DNA from: Nocardioidaceae bacterium
GTDB lineage: Bacteria > Actinomycetota > Actinomycetes > Propionibacteriales > Nocardioidaceae
Length of the DNA: 64,000 nucleotides
Direction of reading: 5' to 3'
Assembly: GCA_018672315.1 (NCBI GenBank)
Contig: CP076053.1
Coordinates: 1,723,827 to 1,787,826, forward strand
Shown here: piece after piece, positions 35,384 to 46,680 of the stretch
Layout: each line of letters begins with the position of its first letter
Position numbering within the stretch: position 1 is the first letter of the stretch
The notes under the pieces: model-generated
The model's input: only the letters and a program-made list of their open reading frames with translations
The model's database searches: none
What the model was told of the DNA's origin: nothing
Translations under genes and position numbers: made by a program

Positions 35384-37834
35384 GTGGATGCCCCCCTCGC
35401 GCTGTACCGGCGCTACCGACCGGAGACCTTCGACGAGGTCATCGGGCAGGACCACGTCACCGAGCCGCTGCGGGCGGCGCTGGCGAGCAACCGGGTCAAC
35501 CACGCGTACCTCTTCTCCGGTCCCCGTGGCTGCGGCAAGACCACGAGCGCGCGCATCATGGCGCGCTGCCTGAACTGCGAGCAGGGCCCCACCCCGACGC
35601 CGTGCGGTGTGTGCCAGAGCTGCCGCGACCTCGCGCGCGGTGGTCCCGGCTCCATCGACGTCATCGAGATCGACGCCGCGAGCCACGGCCGCATCGAGGA
35701 CACCCGCGACCTGCGGGAGAAGGCGTTCTTCGCGCCGGTGGCCAGCCGCTACAAGATCTACGTCATCGACGAGGCCCACATGGTCACGGTGCAGGGATTC
35801 AACGCCCTGCTGAAGCTGGTCGAGGAGCCTCCGCCGCACCTGAAGTTCATCTTCGCCACGACCGAGCCCGAGAAGGTCATCGGCACCATCCGGTCGCGCA
35901 CGCACCACTACCCCTTCCGGCTGATCCCGCCGCGCACCCTCGCGGACTACCTCGGGCAGCTCTGCGACGCCGAGGGCGTGGCGATCGAGCCCGCGGCCCT
36001 GCCCCTGGTCGTGCGCGCGGGCGGTGGCTCGGCCCGCGACACCCTCTCGGTGCTCGACCAGCTGATCGGCGGCTCGGGTGAGGCGGGGGTGACGCTGCAG
36101 CTGACCACGTCGCTGCTGGGCTACACCCCCGACTCCCTCCTCGACGACGTCGTCGAGGCGTTCGCCGCGCACGACGGCGGCACGGTCTTCGGTGCCGTCG
36201 ACCGGGTGGTCGAGTCGGGTCAGGACCCGCGCCGCTTCACCGAGGACCTCCTGCGGAGGCTGCGCGACCTGGTGGTGATCAAGGCGGTGCCCGACGCCTC
36301 GGTCAGCGGTCTCGTCGACGTCGGCGAGGACGCCGCCGAGAGGCTCGTCGGTCAGGCCAACCGGTTCGGGGCCGCCGAGCTGTCCCGCGCCGCCGACCTG
36401 GTCGCCGTCGGCCTGACCGAGATGCGCGGCGCGACGGCGCCACGGCTGCTGTTGGAGCTGATCTGCGCCCGCGTGCTGCTGCCGGCGGCCGACGACACGA
36501 CCTCGGGCGTGCTCGCGCGGCTCGACCGGCTGGAGCGCCGGGTCTCGATCGAGGGGGGTACGCCCTCGGGCGAGGTCGCCTCGTCCCCGACGACACCCGG
36601 TCCGGCGCAGCGGCCGCAGACGCGGGGTCCCGAGGGCAGCGCGCCCGGCACGTCGGCGACACCGCGCGACGCGGGTGGGCCGACGCGCTCGCCCGACCAG
36701 CGTCCGGTGCACGGGCAGGACGCGTACGGTCAGCCCGCCGCCGGACCCCAGGCCGCTTCCGAGGCGGCCCGTTCCGCGGAGCCGACGCGTCCGCACCAGA
36801 CGTCGGTGGGGTCCTCGGGCGCCGCTGAGGAGCAGCCCGGCGAGCACGTGGAGCAGCCACCGAGCTCGCAGCCGCGTACGTCCGCGGACGAGCCCGCCCC
36901 CGCCGCCCCGCCCGGGCCCACCGCCCCGAGCACCTCCACGACCTCGGAGTCGGTGGGGGAGCCGGTCGGAGCCAGTGGACTGACCATGGCCGACGTCCGC
37001 CGGGTGTGGCCCGACGTCGTCGAGGCCGTGAAGGAGCGGCGACGCATCACCTGGATCCACCTGACCAGCAACGCGCAGGTGCTCTCGGTCGCCGATGGTG
37101 TGCTCACCCTCGGGTTCCACAACGCCGGCGCCCGCGACTCCTTCGCCGGCGGAGGGTCACCGGAGGTGCTGCGACAGGCCGTCATCGACGTCGTCGGCGC
37201 CGACTGGCGCGTCGACGCGATCGTGCAGCCGGGAGCGACGCCGGGCGGAGCCCCGGCCGAGTCCGCACCCCCGCAGCAGGGCCGTCAAGCACCCCGGCAG
37301 CAACCGTCCCAGCCTCCCGCGCAGCAGGCCGCCCCGCCGGAGCGTCAGGCGCCGGCGCAGGACTCGCAGGAACCCCCGGGGTGGGACGTGCCGCGTGTCC
37401 CACGGCGCGACGAGCAGCAGCCTCCCGCAGCGCCCTCGGGTGACTCCGGTGCCACGGGTGCCCCAGTGGCCTCGGAGGCCCCCCGCGCGCCCGTCGACCT
37501 CCCCGAGCCCCCGGACGAGGAGGAGCCACCGCCCCCCGCCGACCCGGGCTGGTCCGGCGCGGGCCGCAGCAGCCACCCCGACGGTCAGGACGCCACCGCC
37601 GGCACCGGCCCCTCGGCGGTCGCCGATGCCGGCGCGCAGCCGCGTCGTCGTCCCTGGGAGGTCGCCGCGGAACGCCAGGGCGCAGGCCGAGCGGAGGCGG
37701 GTCCTGCGCACGTGCCCGACGACGAGGCCGACCCCGACGACCCGTCGGTCGACGCCGGGCTCGGCGGCGCCGAGCTCCTCGAGCGCGAGCTGGGTGCGCA
37801 GCTGATCGAGGAGATCAGGCACGACCAGGACTGA
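35384..37834 (+). CDS. dnaX: DNA polymerase III subunit gamma/tau
   Basis: 816-aa clamp-loader subunit. The AAA+ domain occupies about residues 1-360: LYRRYRPETFDEVIGQDHV, Walker A GPRGCGKTTSARI, the zinc module CLNC/CGVCQSC, Walker B YVIDEAHM and sensor FATTEPEKVIGTIRSR. A long Pro/Gln/Ala/Glu-rich low-complexity tail encloses a folded piece near residues 530-610 (MADVRRVWPDVVEAVKERRRITWIHL) resembling the tau domain. GTG at 35384 fits the family start. First gene of a group with ybaB and recR downstream. Confidence 0.95.
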   Translation: MDAPLALYRRYRPETFDEVIGQDHVTEPLRAALASNRVNHAYLFSGPRGCGKTTSARIMARCLNCEQGPTPTPCGVCQSCRDLARGGPGSIDVIEIDAASHGRIEDTRDLREKAFFAPVASRYKIYVIDEAHMVTVQGFNALLKLVEEPPPHLKFIFATTEPEKVIGTIRSRTHHYPFRLIPPRTLADYLGQLCDAEGVAIEPAALPLVVRAGGGSARDTLSVLDQLIGGSGEAGVTLQLTTSLLGYTPDSLLDDVVEAFAAHDGGTVFGAVDRVVESGQDPRRFTEDLLRRLRDLVVIKAVPDASVSGLVDVGEDAAERLVGQANRFGAAELSRAADLVAVGLTEMRGATAPRLLLELICARVLLPAADDTTSGVLARLDRLERRVSIEGGTPSGEVASSPTTPGPAQRPQTRGPEGSAPGTSATPRDAGGPTRSPDQRPVHGQDAYGQPAAGPQAASEAARSAEPTRPHQTSVGSSGAAEEQPGEHVEQPPSSQPRTSADEPAPAAPPGPTAPSTSTTSESVGEPVGASGLTMADVRRVWPDVVEAVKERRRITWIHLTSNAQVLSVADGVLTLGFHNAGARDSFAGGGSPEVLRQAVIDVVGADWRVDAIVQPGATPGGAPAESAPPQQGRQAPRQQPSQPPAQQAAPPERQAPAQDSQEPPGWDVPRVPRRDEQQPPAAPSGDSGATGAPVASEAPRAPVDLPEPPDEEEPPPPADPGWSGAGRSSHPDGQDATAGTGPSAVADAGAQPRRRPWEVAAERQGAGRAEAGPAHVPDDEADPDDPSVDAGLGGAELLERELGAQLIEEIRHDQD

Positions 37835-38049
37835 CCCGCCCCTGGCGCCACGCGACTGCCACGGCCATCGACGGGCCCACGGAGGGTTGCCACCCCCCGG
37901 AGTCCGGGCAGGCTCCACTCGCAAGGCAGCGCCGCCGGTCGTGGTGCGCGTGGCACGCGGCGTCAGCGCCCTACGCTGAGCCGACACCCGGTCGTCCGCT
38001 CGGCGTCTGCCTGCGGTCCCCAGGTCCCACACCCCGAGAGCGAGTCACC

Positions 38050-38490
38050 GTGAGCGAGAACCCCTTCGGCAGCGTCGACATGGGAGCACTGCTCCGTCAG
38101 GCGCAGGAGATGCAGCAGCAGCTCGTGGACGCGCAGGCATCCCTCGCCGACGAGGTGGTCGAGGGCTCGGTGGCCGGCGGTGCCGTCGTCGTCGCACTGA
38201 CGGGCACGGGAGACCTGACCGACGTACGCATCACGCCGGCGGCGTTGGGTGACGGCGCCCCGAGCGAGGACTCGCTCGCCGACCTGGGTGACCTGGTCGT
38301 GGCCGCCTGGCGGGACGCGAAGGCGGCCAGCGACCGGTTGGCCCAGGAGCGGCTCGGTCCGCTGGCGGCGGCGGCCGGCATGGGCGGCGGACCGGGTGTC
38401 GGCGGCGACGCCTTCGGAGCCGGCGGCGGCATGCCCGACCTGGGAGACCTCGGCGGGCTGCTCGGCGGGGGTGAGCCGCCGCGTGCTTGA
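38050..38490 (+). CDS. ybaB: YbaB/EbfC nucleoid-associated protein
   Basis: 146-aa DNA-binding protein. The core has [56 protein letters not shown] and [25 protein letters not shown], typical of the family; a Gly/Met-rich tail follows. ybaB usually precedes recR, as here, where its end overlaps the recR start by 20 bp. Confidence 0.93.
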   Translation: MSENPFGSVDMGALLRQAQEMQQQLVDAQASLADEVVEGSVAGGAVVVALTGTGDLTDVRITPAALGDGAPSEDSLADLGDLVVAAWRDAKAASDRLAQERLGPLAAAAGMGGGPGVGGDAFGAGGGMPDLGDLGGLLGGGEPPRA

Positions 38491-39079
38491 GGGAGTCCTC
38501 GCCGATCTCGTCGACGAGCTGGGGCGGCTGCCCGGCATCGGTCCGAAGGGTGCTCAGCGCATCGCCTTCCACGTGCTCGACGCGGACCCGCAGGACGTGA
38601 AGCGGTTGGCGGAGACCCTCGTACGCGTCAAGCTGACCGCGAAGTTCTGCGACGTGTGCGGCAACGTCTCCGACACCGACACGTGCCGCATCTGCACCGA
38701 CCCACGCCGCGACGTGAGCCTGATCTGCGTGGTCGAGGAGTCCAAGGACGTGCTGGCGATCGAGCGCACGCGGGAGTACCGCGGCCGCTACCACGTGCTC
38801 GGTGGCGCGATCTCCCCGATGGACGGGGTCGGCCCCGACCAGCTGCGCATCAAGGAGCTGCTGGGCCGGCTCGCCGACGGCACGGTCGAGGAGGTCATCC
38901 TCGCCACCGACCCGAACCTCGAGGGCGAGGCCACGGCGACGTACCTCTCCCGCATGCTGCGCCCGATGGGACTGACCGTCACCAAGCTCGCGAGCGGCCT
39001 GCCGATGGGCGGTGACCTGGAGTACGCCGACGAGGCCACGCTGGGCAGGGCCTTCGAGGGACGCCGCGCGCTGGCATGA
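38471..39079 (+). CDS. recR: Recombination protein RecR
   Basis: 202-aa repair protein working with RecO/RecF to load RecA on gaps. Features in order: helix-hairpin-helix [19 protein letters not shown], zinc finger [16 protein letters not shown], Toprim domain with [14 protein letters not shown] and [15 protein letters not shown], and the C-terminal [24 protein letters not shown]. The GTG at 38471 lies inside ybaB; a GTG at 38483 is the alternative. Confidence 0.95.
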   Translation: MSRRVLEGVLADLVDELGRLPGIGPKGAQRIAFHVLDADPQDVKRLAETLVRVKLTAKFCDVCGNVSDTDTCRICTDPRRDVSLICVVEESKDVLAIERTREYRGRYHVLGGAISPMDGVGPDQLRIKELLGRLADGTVEEVILATDPNLEGEATATYLSRMLRPMGLTVTKLASGLPMGGDLEYADEATLGRAFEGRRALA

Positions 39080-39197
39080 GGCTGAGGGTGACCTGAGCCA
39101 CGGGCCTGACGGCGGATTCGTGCGGGCGCCCGCCGATCCCTACGATTGTCCGCGTACGGGGCGTGCCCGGATCGTCCCCGCGTGAAGGAGCCGACCT

Positions 39198-41533
<2,336 letters not shown>

Positions 41534-41562
41534 TCCCGCAGCACCCGCACGGCACCGACACG

Positions 41563-41578
41563 GCAGCAGGGCCCCTCA
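41563..41578 (+). terminator. Left arm of interrupted asd terminator
   Basis: GCAGCAGGGCCCCTCA is the perfect complement of 46711-46726. Together with the loop CCGACGCGG they formed one 41-nt hairpin between convergent genes; the mobile element now separates the arms by 5.1 kb. Confidence 0.85.
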
Positions 41579-41587
41579 CCGACGCGG
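41579..41587. repeat. Target site duplication, left copy
   Basis: CCGACGCGG, repeated in direct orientation at 46702-46710. It equals the loop of the original hairpin. Confidence 0.92.
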
Positions 41588-41608
41588 CCTGTTCGGCTTT
41601 TAGTGTGG
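41588..41608 (+). repeat. Left terminal inverted repeat
   Basis: 21 bp starting CCTGTTCGGCTTTTAG, identical to the complement of 46681-46701. A further GGCGCGCCT block about 5 bp inside is also shared by both ends with a 1-nt offset. Confidence 0.93.
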
Positions 41609-41697
41609 TTTTGGGCGCGCCTTGTCCGGCCCTCCCGGTAGCCTTGACCCTTCGGTCAGGGCCCGGGAGGGCCGGTTCGCGTTCGGAGGGGTCGCTG

Positions 41698-43719
41698 GTG
41701 GTTGCCGCCCGCGACCTCGAGGACGGCACTGCCGGTGGGACCGGCGCCGGCACGCTGTCTGGCGGAGACGTCCCGCCAGGAGGACAACTGACCGACGCAG
41801 CAGCACCGCAGTGCCCGGACCCGTCACACGCGGGGAGCCGGGTGCGCCGCCGTGGGCTCAGGGCCTCCGCGGCCGGCACGCGGCAGCGGTTCGAGTGCCT
41901 GCCCGAGACCGGAAAGCGGCACTTCTTCACCACCCCGGCCGCCGGAGCGGTCGAGGCTGGACGCTCACCGAGGCAGCGGTGCCCTGACCCGTGGCACGCC
42001 GACGCCCGGGTCCAGGGACGAGGCACGCGCACGACGAAGGCGGGCACCTGGCGGCGGTTCCGGTGCACCCGGCCCGACGGCAGCTCGCACTTCTTCCAGG
42101 TGCTCGCCTCGGCGGCCGGCACCCAGCTCACCTCGCTCGACCGCCCGCCGGGGTGCCCCGAACACGCGGTCTCGAAGGTGACCCGGCAGGGCGTGTACGG
42201 CCGCGGCGCCACGAAGCGGCAGCGCTACCGCTGTGTCCCCGCCGACGGCACGGCGCCACACACCTTCACCCCGCCACTGGCACGGGAGGCCGTCGAGGTC
42301 GGTGTCGAGAGCTGCACGACTTGCGACGAACTGCTCTCCCCGCACCGCGGCGCGCTCACCGGCGCCCGGCACACCCCGTGGACGCTCGCGTTGTACGCCC
42401 GGGCGCTGAACGAGCTCTCGATGGGCGCCAGCTACGCGGCGGTGTCGCTGATGATGCGCGAGTACCGCGACCGAGCCAGCCGCCACCTGCTCGAGCACCA
42501 TGGCGGCGGCGCGCTGCTCGACGGGCAGGCGACCGGGGCCGCGCAGTCGTACACCGCCGCGCAGGGCAAGTCCGCCTGGCACCTCGCCGCCGACCTGGTG
42601 GAGCAGTACGCACCGCTGCTGTGGCGCCCCGTCGAGCAGCAGATGCGCGACCGCGACCGGCAGCAGCGCGCCGCGAACGACCAGCAGCTCGCCGCTGCAC
42701 CGAACGCCGCGCTCGCCACCCCCATCACCTGGCTGCTCGACGAGCAGCCGGTCATTTTGTCCGGCCGTCGCCGGCGCGGCCAGCAGCGGCGCCTGGAGCG
42801 GAACCAGTGGAGCTTGCTGGTGGTCGTCGAGGTCCGCTGGCACCCGGCCGAGGACCCGATGAGCTACCCGCGTCGGGAGTACCGGCTCCGGCTGGCGCGC
42901 GCCTACCCGCGCGCGAACGAACAGGCGTGGCGGCTGGTGCTGGACGAGCTCGGCGAACGCCCGGACTTCATCGTCGCCGACAACGCCGAAGCCATCAGCA
43001 ACGCGGTGACGAAGCAGTACGGCGCAGGGGTCGTCGGACTGGTCCCGAGCCTGTTCCACATCCAGCGCAACCTCCGCGACGCACTGAGGAAGCTGCCAGG
43101 GGCGACCACCAAGCTCGAGGGGCGCACCGTGCTGGTCCCCGAACTGGCCAAGCACCTCGACGTGCTCGCTCGCGACGAGCTGCTCAACCTCGGCCCCGCC
43201 GACTGGACACGGTGGTGGGACGACCTCATCGGAGCCGTCGCCACGCTGCCGGCGCCCGTGACCGGAGTGCTGGAGCAGCGCCGCATCTACGAACCCCGGG
43301 TCGCGGCCGCGCTGCCCATCCTGGCCCGACAGCCGCAGCTGCCGGCGTCCAACGCCGCGGTCGAGAACCGGATCCGGCACGCGCTTGAGCCGTTCCTGGA
43401 CAACCGCAAGCAGCTGTACCGCAACCTCGCCCGGACGAACTTCCTGCTCGATCTCGCGGTCGCCCGGGCCCGGGGCGCGTTCACCGACCTCGACGAGGTC
43501 ACCCGGCTGCTGCGCGAAGACAACGAGGCCGCCGGCGGGTGGGCACCCGCCCCGCGCACCCTCGCCGACGCTCAACCGCCACCGCGCGCCGAGGGTGAGC
43601 CGCCACCGGTGTACTCCTCGCTGTTGAACCCGCTGCTGGTCGCCGCGCTCGCCGAGCAGCGGCTCACCCAACCACCCGTTCGGCAGCAGGGCGGGCAGCA
43701 GAGCGGAGGGCGACCGTGA
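41698..43719 (+). CDS. tnpA: Transposase with tandem zinc ribbons and DDE core
   Basis: 673 aa. The N-terminal third has repeated zinc-ribbon-like modules: C39-x4-H44...C67-x7-H75 and C95-x4-H100...C123-x7-H131 with a 56-residue period, a third (C153-x2-H156...C179-x8-H188), then C206-x2-C209. The catalytic part fits a Mutator/IS256-like DDE fold: D348 (WLLDEQPVI), D428 (FIVADNAEAI), then SLFHIQRNLRDAL, and E556 (NAAVENRIRHAL). The first Asp is least certain. GTG at 41698 follows GGAGGGG and lies inside the element. Coupled to the exonuclease by GTGA. Confidence 0.82.
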   Translation: MVAARDLEDGTAGGTGAGTLSGGDVPPGGQLTDAAAPQCPDPSHAGSRVRRRGLRASAAGTRQRFECLPETGKRHFFTTPAAGAVEAGRSPRQRCPDPWHADARVQGRGTRTTKAGTWRRFRCTRPDGSSHFFQVLASAAGTQLTSLDRPPGCPEHAVSKVTRQGVYGRGATKRQRYRCVPADGTAPHTFTPPLAREAVEVGVESCTTCDELLSPHRGALTGARHTPWTLALYARALNELSMGASYAAVSLMMREYRDRASRHLLEHHGGGALLDGQATGAAQSYTAAQGKSAWHLAADLVEQYAPLLWRPVEQQMRDRDRQQRAANDQQLAAAPNAALATPITWLLDEQPVILSGRRRRGQQRRLERNQWSLLVVVEVRWHPAEDPMSYPRREYRLRLARAYPRANEQAWRLVLDELGERPDFIVADNAEAISNAVTKQYGAGVVGLVPSLFHIQRNLRDALRKLPGATTKLEGRTVLVPELAKHLDVLARDELLNLGPADWTRWWDDLIGAVATLPAPVTGVLEQRRIYEPRVAAALPILARQPQLPASNAAVENRIRHALEPFLDNRKQLYRNLARTNFLLDLAVARARGAFTDLDEVTRLLREDNEAAGGWAPAPRTLADAQPPPRAEGEPPPVYSSLLNPLLVAALAEQRLTQPPVRQQGGQQSGGRP

Positions 43720-45365
43720 CGCTCACCGACGCCGGCTTCGAGCTGTTCCAGCACCTCACCGCCCGCACCTTCCTCGTGCTCGACACCGAGTACACCCGCG
43801 ACCCCGACGGGGATGGCGACCGCATCATCTCCCTGGCCATCACCCCGGTTGTCGGCGGGAAACGGGTTCGCGACAGCGAGCTGTACGTCGAGATGAACCC
43901 CGGCGTGCCCGTCGACCCCCGCTCCACCGCGGTGCACGGCTTCACCACCGAGGCCGTGGCCCGCAAGCGCCGCTTCGGCTACTACGCGCCCGCGGTGCTC
44001 GACGCCCTCACCGTCCCCGACGCGGTGCTGGTCTGCCACACCGGCAGCGACATCCGGGTGCTGCGCCGCGAGTTGGAGCGGCTCGACGAGGCGAGGGCAA
44101 CCGGGGACGCGACGGTGACCGTCGGCCTCGAGCAGCTGCCCGAGCTGCCCATCATCGACACCAGCCCCCTGCCGCGACTGCTCCGGCTGCCCGGCGTCGG
44201 TCAGCGCGGCGTCGTCAGCCTCGCCACCTTGTGCCAGCTCGTCGGGGTCGCCAACGCCGAGGCGCACCACGCCCGCGCGGACGCCCGCGCCACCGCCGAC
44301 GCCCTGGTCAAGCTGCTCCTTCACGCCGCCGGGGCGTTCGCCTACGACAGCCTCGAGGCGCTGCTCGAAGATCACGCCCGGGGCACTACCCACGACCCGA
44401 AGCTTCCTGGCTACATCCGCAGCCGCCGCGAAGCGCCCGTCGTCCCGACCGAGCACCTGGTCCGCCACGACTCCCCGCTCACCCACGCGGGCACTCCGGC
44501 CGAGCAGCAGGCGTGGTTGGAGCTGGCCGTGGAGTGCGTGCGGCTGCGCTGCCCGCACCTGCGCACCGAAGCCACCCTCGCCGCCCAGGAGAACGGCGCC
44601 GCGCTGTTCGACCCACTCGTCGCGCTGCTGGCCACCGTCACCGAGCCCGGCCAGGCAGGCACCCTGCTCGGCGCCGTCGCCGCGCTCATCACCGCCTCCA
44701 GCCCTGGTGCCGACCCGCCCGCGGCCGCGCCCGCGCTCGCGCACACCCGGGCGCTGCGCTGGTGGGCCAAGCAGCGGCCCCAGGTCGAAGCCTCCACCCC
44801 GTGCGAGCCGTCCGGGTCTCCCTCCTGCCCCGACTGCTGGGAAGGTCACGGTTGCCCCCGCGACACGCTGTACCAGCCGGTGACCCGGATCGCGGTGCTC
44901 GGCGAGCAGGGCAGGCTCACCAAGACCGGCATCCGAGACCGCCTCTTCGGCAAGCGCGAGGACCGTCGCATCAACCGCTGGTCACCGACCCACCCGCGCG
45001 AGACCGCGTACATGGCTTGGATGGTGTTCACCTTCACCGTCGAGGAGGACCGGGTCCTCGCCGCGAACGACTACCTCGCCGCCGCGATGAGCAAGGACCT
45101 CCACCTGCACGAGCCGCGGCTGGCCCGGATCGCGTGCCAGTCGATCGCGGAGACCCGCGGGCTGACCGCAGCGAAGGAGGCCGCGGGGACGGTGCTCGCC
45201 GGCCGCACGACCGACCCGGCCTACGATGAGCTCGAACTGTGGATGACCTGGCACGAGCAGGCCGCGGTCGCCACCGCCCGGGCCCAGCAGCCGCGCACCA
45301 TCACCCACCGGCGCCTCGCCCGCCCCGAAGGGCGCGTGAACCCGAACCCCTACCTGCCGCGCTGA
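43716..45365 (+). CDS. DEDDh (DnaQ-like) 3'-5' exonuclease of the transposon
   Basis: 549 aa. The N-terminal 200 residues form an RNase H-fold exonuclease: ExoI LDTEYT (D23, E25), ExoII CHTGSDIRVL (D112), ExoIII HHARADARATADAL (H184, D189), a complete DEDDh set. The remaining 350 residues match nothing I know; they include a Cys cluster CPDCWEGHGC near 370 and a basic segment FGKREDRRINRWSP. The start codon overlaps the transposase stop, so the two are made together. A role in processing ends or gaps during transposition is an inference. Confidence 0.82.
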   Translation: MTLTDAGFELFQHLTARTFLVLDTEYTRDPDGDGDRIISLAITPVVGGKRVRDSELYVEMNPGVPVDPRSTAVHGFTTEAVARKRRFGYYAPAVLDALTVPDAVLVCHTGSDIRVLRRELERLDEARATGDATVTVGLEQLPELPIIDTSPLPRLLRLPGVGQRGVVSLATLCQLVGVANAEAHHARADARATADALVKLLLHAAGAFAYDSLEALLEDHARGTTHDPKLPGYIRSRREAPVVPTEHLVRHDSPLTHAGTPAEQQAWLELAVECVRLRCPHLRTEATLAAQENGAALFDPLVALLATVTEPGQAGTLLGAVAALITASSPGADPPAAAPALAHTRALRWWAKQRPQVEASTPCEPSGSPSCPDCWEGHGCPRDTLYQPVTRIAVLGEQGRLTKTGIRDRLFGKREDRRINRWSPTHPRETAYMAWMVFTFTVEEDRVLAANDYLAAAMSKDLHLHEPRLARIACQSIAETRGLTAAKEAAGTVLAGRTTDPAYDELELWMTWHEQAAVATARAQQPRTITHRRLARPEGRVNPNPYLPR

Positions 45366-45439
45366 TGGACGAACCAGTCGGACATCCCAGCCGGCGTTGA
45401 AGCGCGCGCCCCCGTTCTCCCACCGCGATGAAAGCAATG

Positions 45440-45473
45440 TTCAGCGCACGCTGTACTATTCAGCACATGCTGA
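45440..45473 (+). promoter_or_regulatory. cmtR promoter and operator
   Basis: TACTAT (45454-45459) is a -10 box 7 nt before the cmtR ATG, so the mRNA is probably leaderless. Two similar dyads, TTCAGCGCACGCTG (45440-45453) and TTCAGCACATGCTGA (45459-45473), flank it, 19 bp apart; the second covers the start codon. Autorepression by CmtR is inferred. Confidence 0.65.
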
Positions 45474-45826
45474 CCACTGCTAGCCGTCTTGACGTGATGC
45501 ACAGGTTGGGTCGGGCGATGGCCGACCCCACGCGCTCCCGCCTACTCATGGCCCTTCTGGAGGGCCCCGCCTACCCCGGCGACCTCGCCCGCGACCTAGA
45601 CCTGACCCGGTCCAACGTGTCGAACCACCTCGCGTGCCTGCGCGACTGCGGCATCGTCGTAGCCGAACCCGAAGGCCGACACACGCGCTACGCCGTCGCT
45701 GACCCGCACCTCACCCGGGCTCTCACTGCGCTCATCGACGTCACCCTCGCCGTCGACGAGAGCGCACCCTGCATCGACCAGCAATGTGTCCTGCCCGGGT
45801 GTGGCACCCAAGGGGCCGGCGCCTGA
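45467..45826 (+). CDS. cmtR: Cd(II)/Pb(II)-sensing repressor CmtR
   Basis: 119-aa ArsR/SmtB-family sensor close to Mycobacterium CmtR: LGRAMADPTRSRLLMALLEGPAYPGDLARDLDLTRSNVSNHLACLRDCG. With the ATG at 45467 the metal ligands fall at Cys57, Cys61 and Cys102, the same numbers as in M. tuberculosis CmtR, which fixes the start; the in-frame ATG at 45428 is rejected. Cd or Pb binding releases the operator. Its stop overlaps the cadD start by one base. Confidence 0.93.
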   Translation: MLTTASRLDVMHRLGRAMADPTRSRLLMALLEGPAYPGDLARDLDLTRSNVSNHLACLRDCGIVVAEPEGRHTRYAVADPHLTRALTALIDVTLAVDESAPCIDQQCVLPGCGTQGAGA

Positions 45827-46422
45827 TGCTGACCTCCGCAGCGCAGGCCATCGGCCTGTTCATCGCCACCAACATCGACGACATCATCGTGCTGTCGCTG
45901 TTCTTCGCCCGAGGAGCTGGACGGCCCGGAACCACGTCGCGCATCCTGGCTGGGCAGTACCTGGGGTTCGCCGGCATCCTCGCCGCGGCAGTGCTCGTGT
46001 CGCTCGGCGCCGGAGCCTTCCTGCCCGAGGCCGCGATCCCCTACTTCGGCCTCATCCCGCTCGTCCTCGGCCTCTGGGCTGCATGGCAGGCATGGCGCGA
46101 TGATGATGATGACGACGACGACGCCAAAGTCGCCGGCAAGGCCGTCGCAGTGTGGACCGTCGCCGCCGTCACCTTCGCCAACGGCGGCGACAACATCGGC
46201 GTCTACGTCCCCGTCTTCTTGAACGTGGGCCCCGCCGCGACAGCCGCCTACTGCGTCGTCTTCCTCGTCCTCGTCGCTGCCTTGGTGGTCGCAGCCAGGT
46301 TCGTCGCCACCCGACCAGGAATCGACGAAGTCCTCGAACGCTGGGAGCACATCCTGTTCCCGGTCGTCCTCATCGGCCTGGGCCTGGTCATCCTTTACAG
46401 CGGCGGAGCCTTCGGGCTCTGA
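45826..46422 (+). CDS. cadD: CadD-family cadmium resistance transporter
   Basis: 198-aa membrane protein with six hydrophobic segments. The opening AIGLFIATNIDDIIVLSLFFARG and the second-half FANGGDNIGVYVPVFLN are the paired Asp motifs of the CadD/LysE-superfamily. An eight-Asp run joins the halves and may bind cations. With CmtR next to it, Cd(II) export or sequestration is the likely role. The start overlaps cmtR by one base. Confidence 0.92.
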   Translation: MLTSAAQAIGLFIATNIDDIIVLSLFFARGAGRPGTTSRILAGQYLGFAGILAAAVLVSLGAGAFLPEAAIPYFGLIPLVLGLWAAWQAWRDDDDDDDDAKVAGKAVAVWTVAAVTFANGGDNIGVYVPVFLNVGPAATAAYCVVFLVLVAALVVAARFVATRPGIDEVLERWEHILFPVVLIGLGLVILYSGGAFGL

Positions 46423-46618
46423 TGCTTCGCCTGGCCAGCGGTCGAGCACGTGCAGGTAGCGCGGGCCTAGTCGCCGTCACCCTCGACAGGAGAACGCTCC
46501 TCCGCGCGCCGGTCACGCTCGAGTAGCGCTCGCCGACACGCCGCCCGACCGCTACCTGCCCCCGAGCTCCGCCCATCGCGTGCAGGCTGGAGCCATCGGC
46601 TCGGAGGCGCAGACGCGA

Positions 46619-46654
46619 AAGCGCCCCCCGGTCCGATCGGACCGGGGGGCGCTT
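46619..46654. terminator. 36-bp perfect palindrome, likely cargo terminator
   Basis: AAGCGCCCCCCGGTCC pairs perfectly with GGACCGGGGGGCGCTT across a 4-nt GATC centre. It follows cadD by about 200 bp and lies 26 bp inside the right transposon end. No T-tract. It could stop transcription in either direction or serve as a transposase or host-factor site. Confidence 0.6.
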
Positions 46655-46680
46655 CGATGCGCCACAGGCGCGCCGTGAAC

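Noticed and set aside
46090-46130. GAT/GAC run in cadD as an unstable microsatellite
   Set aside because: It encodes the eight-Asp linker of CadD and mixes two codons, so it is better read as a protein feature.
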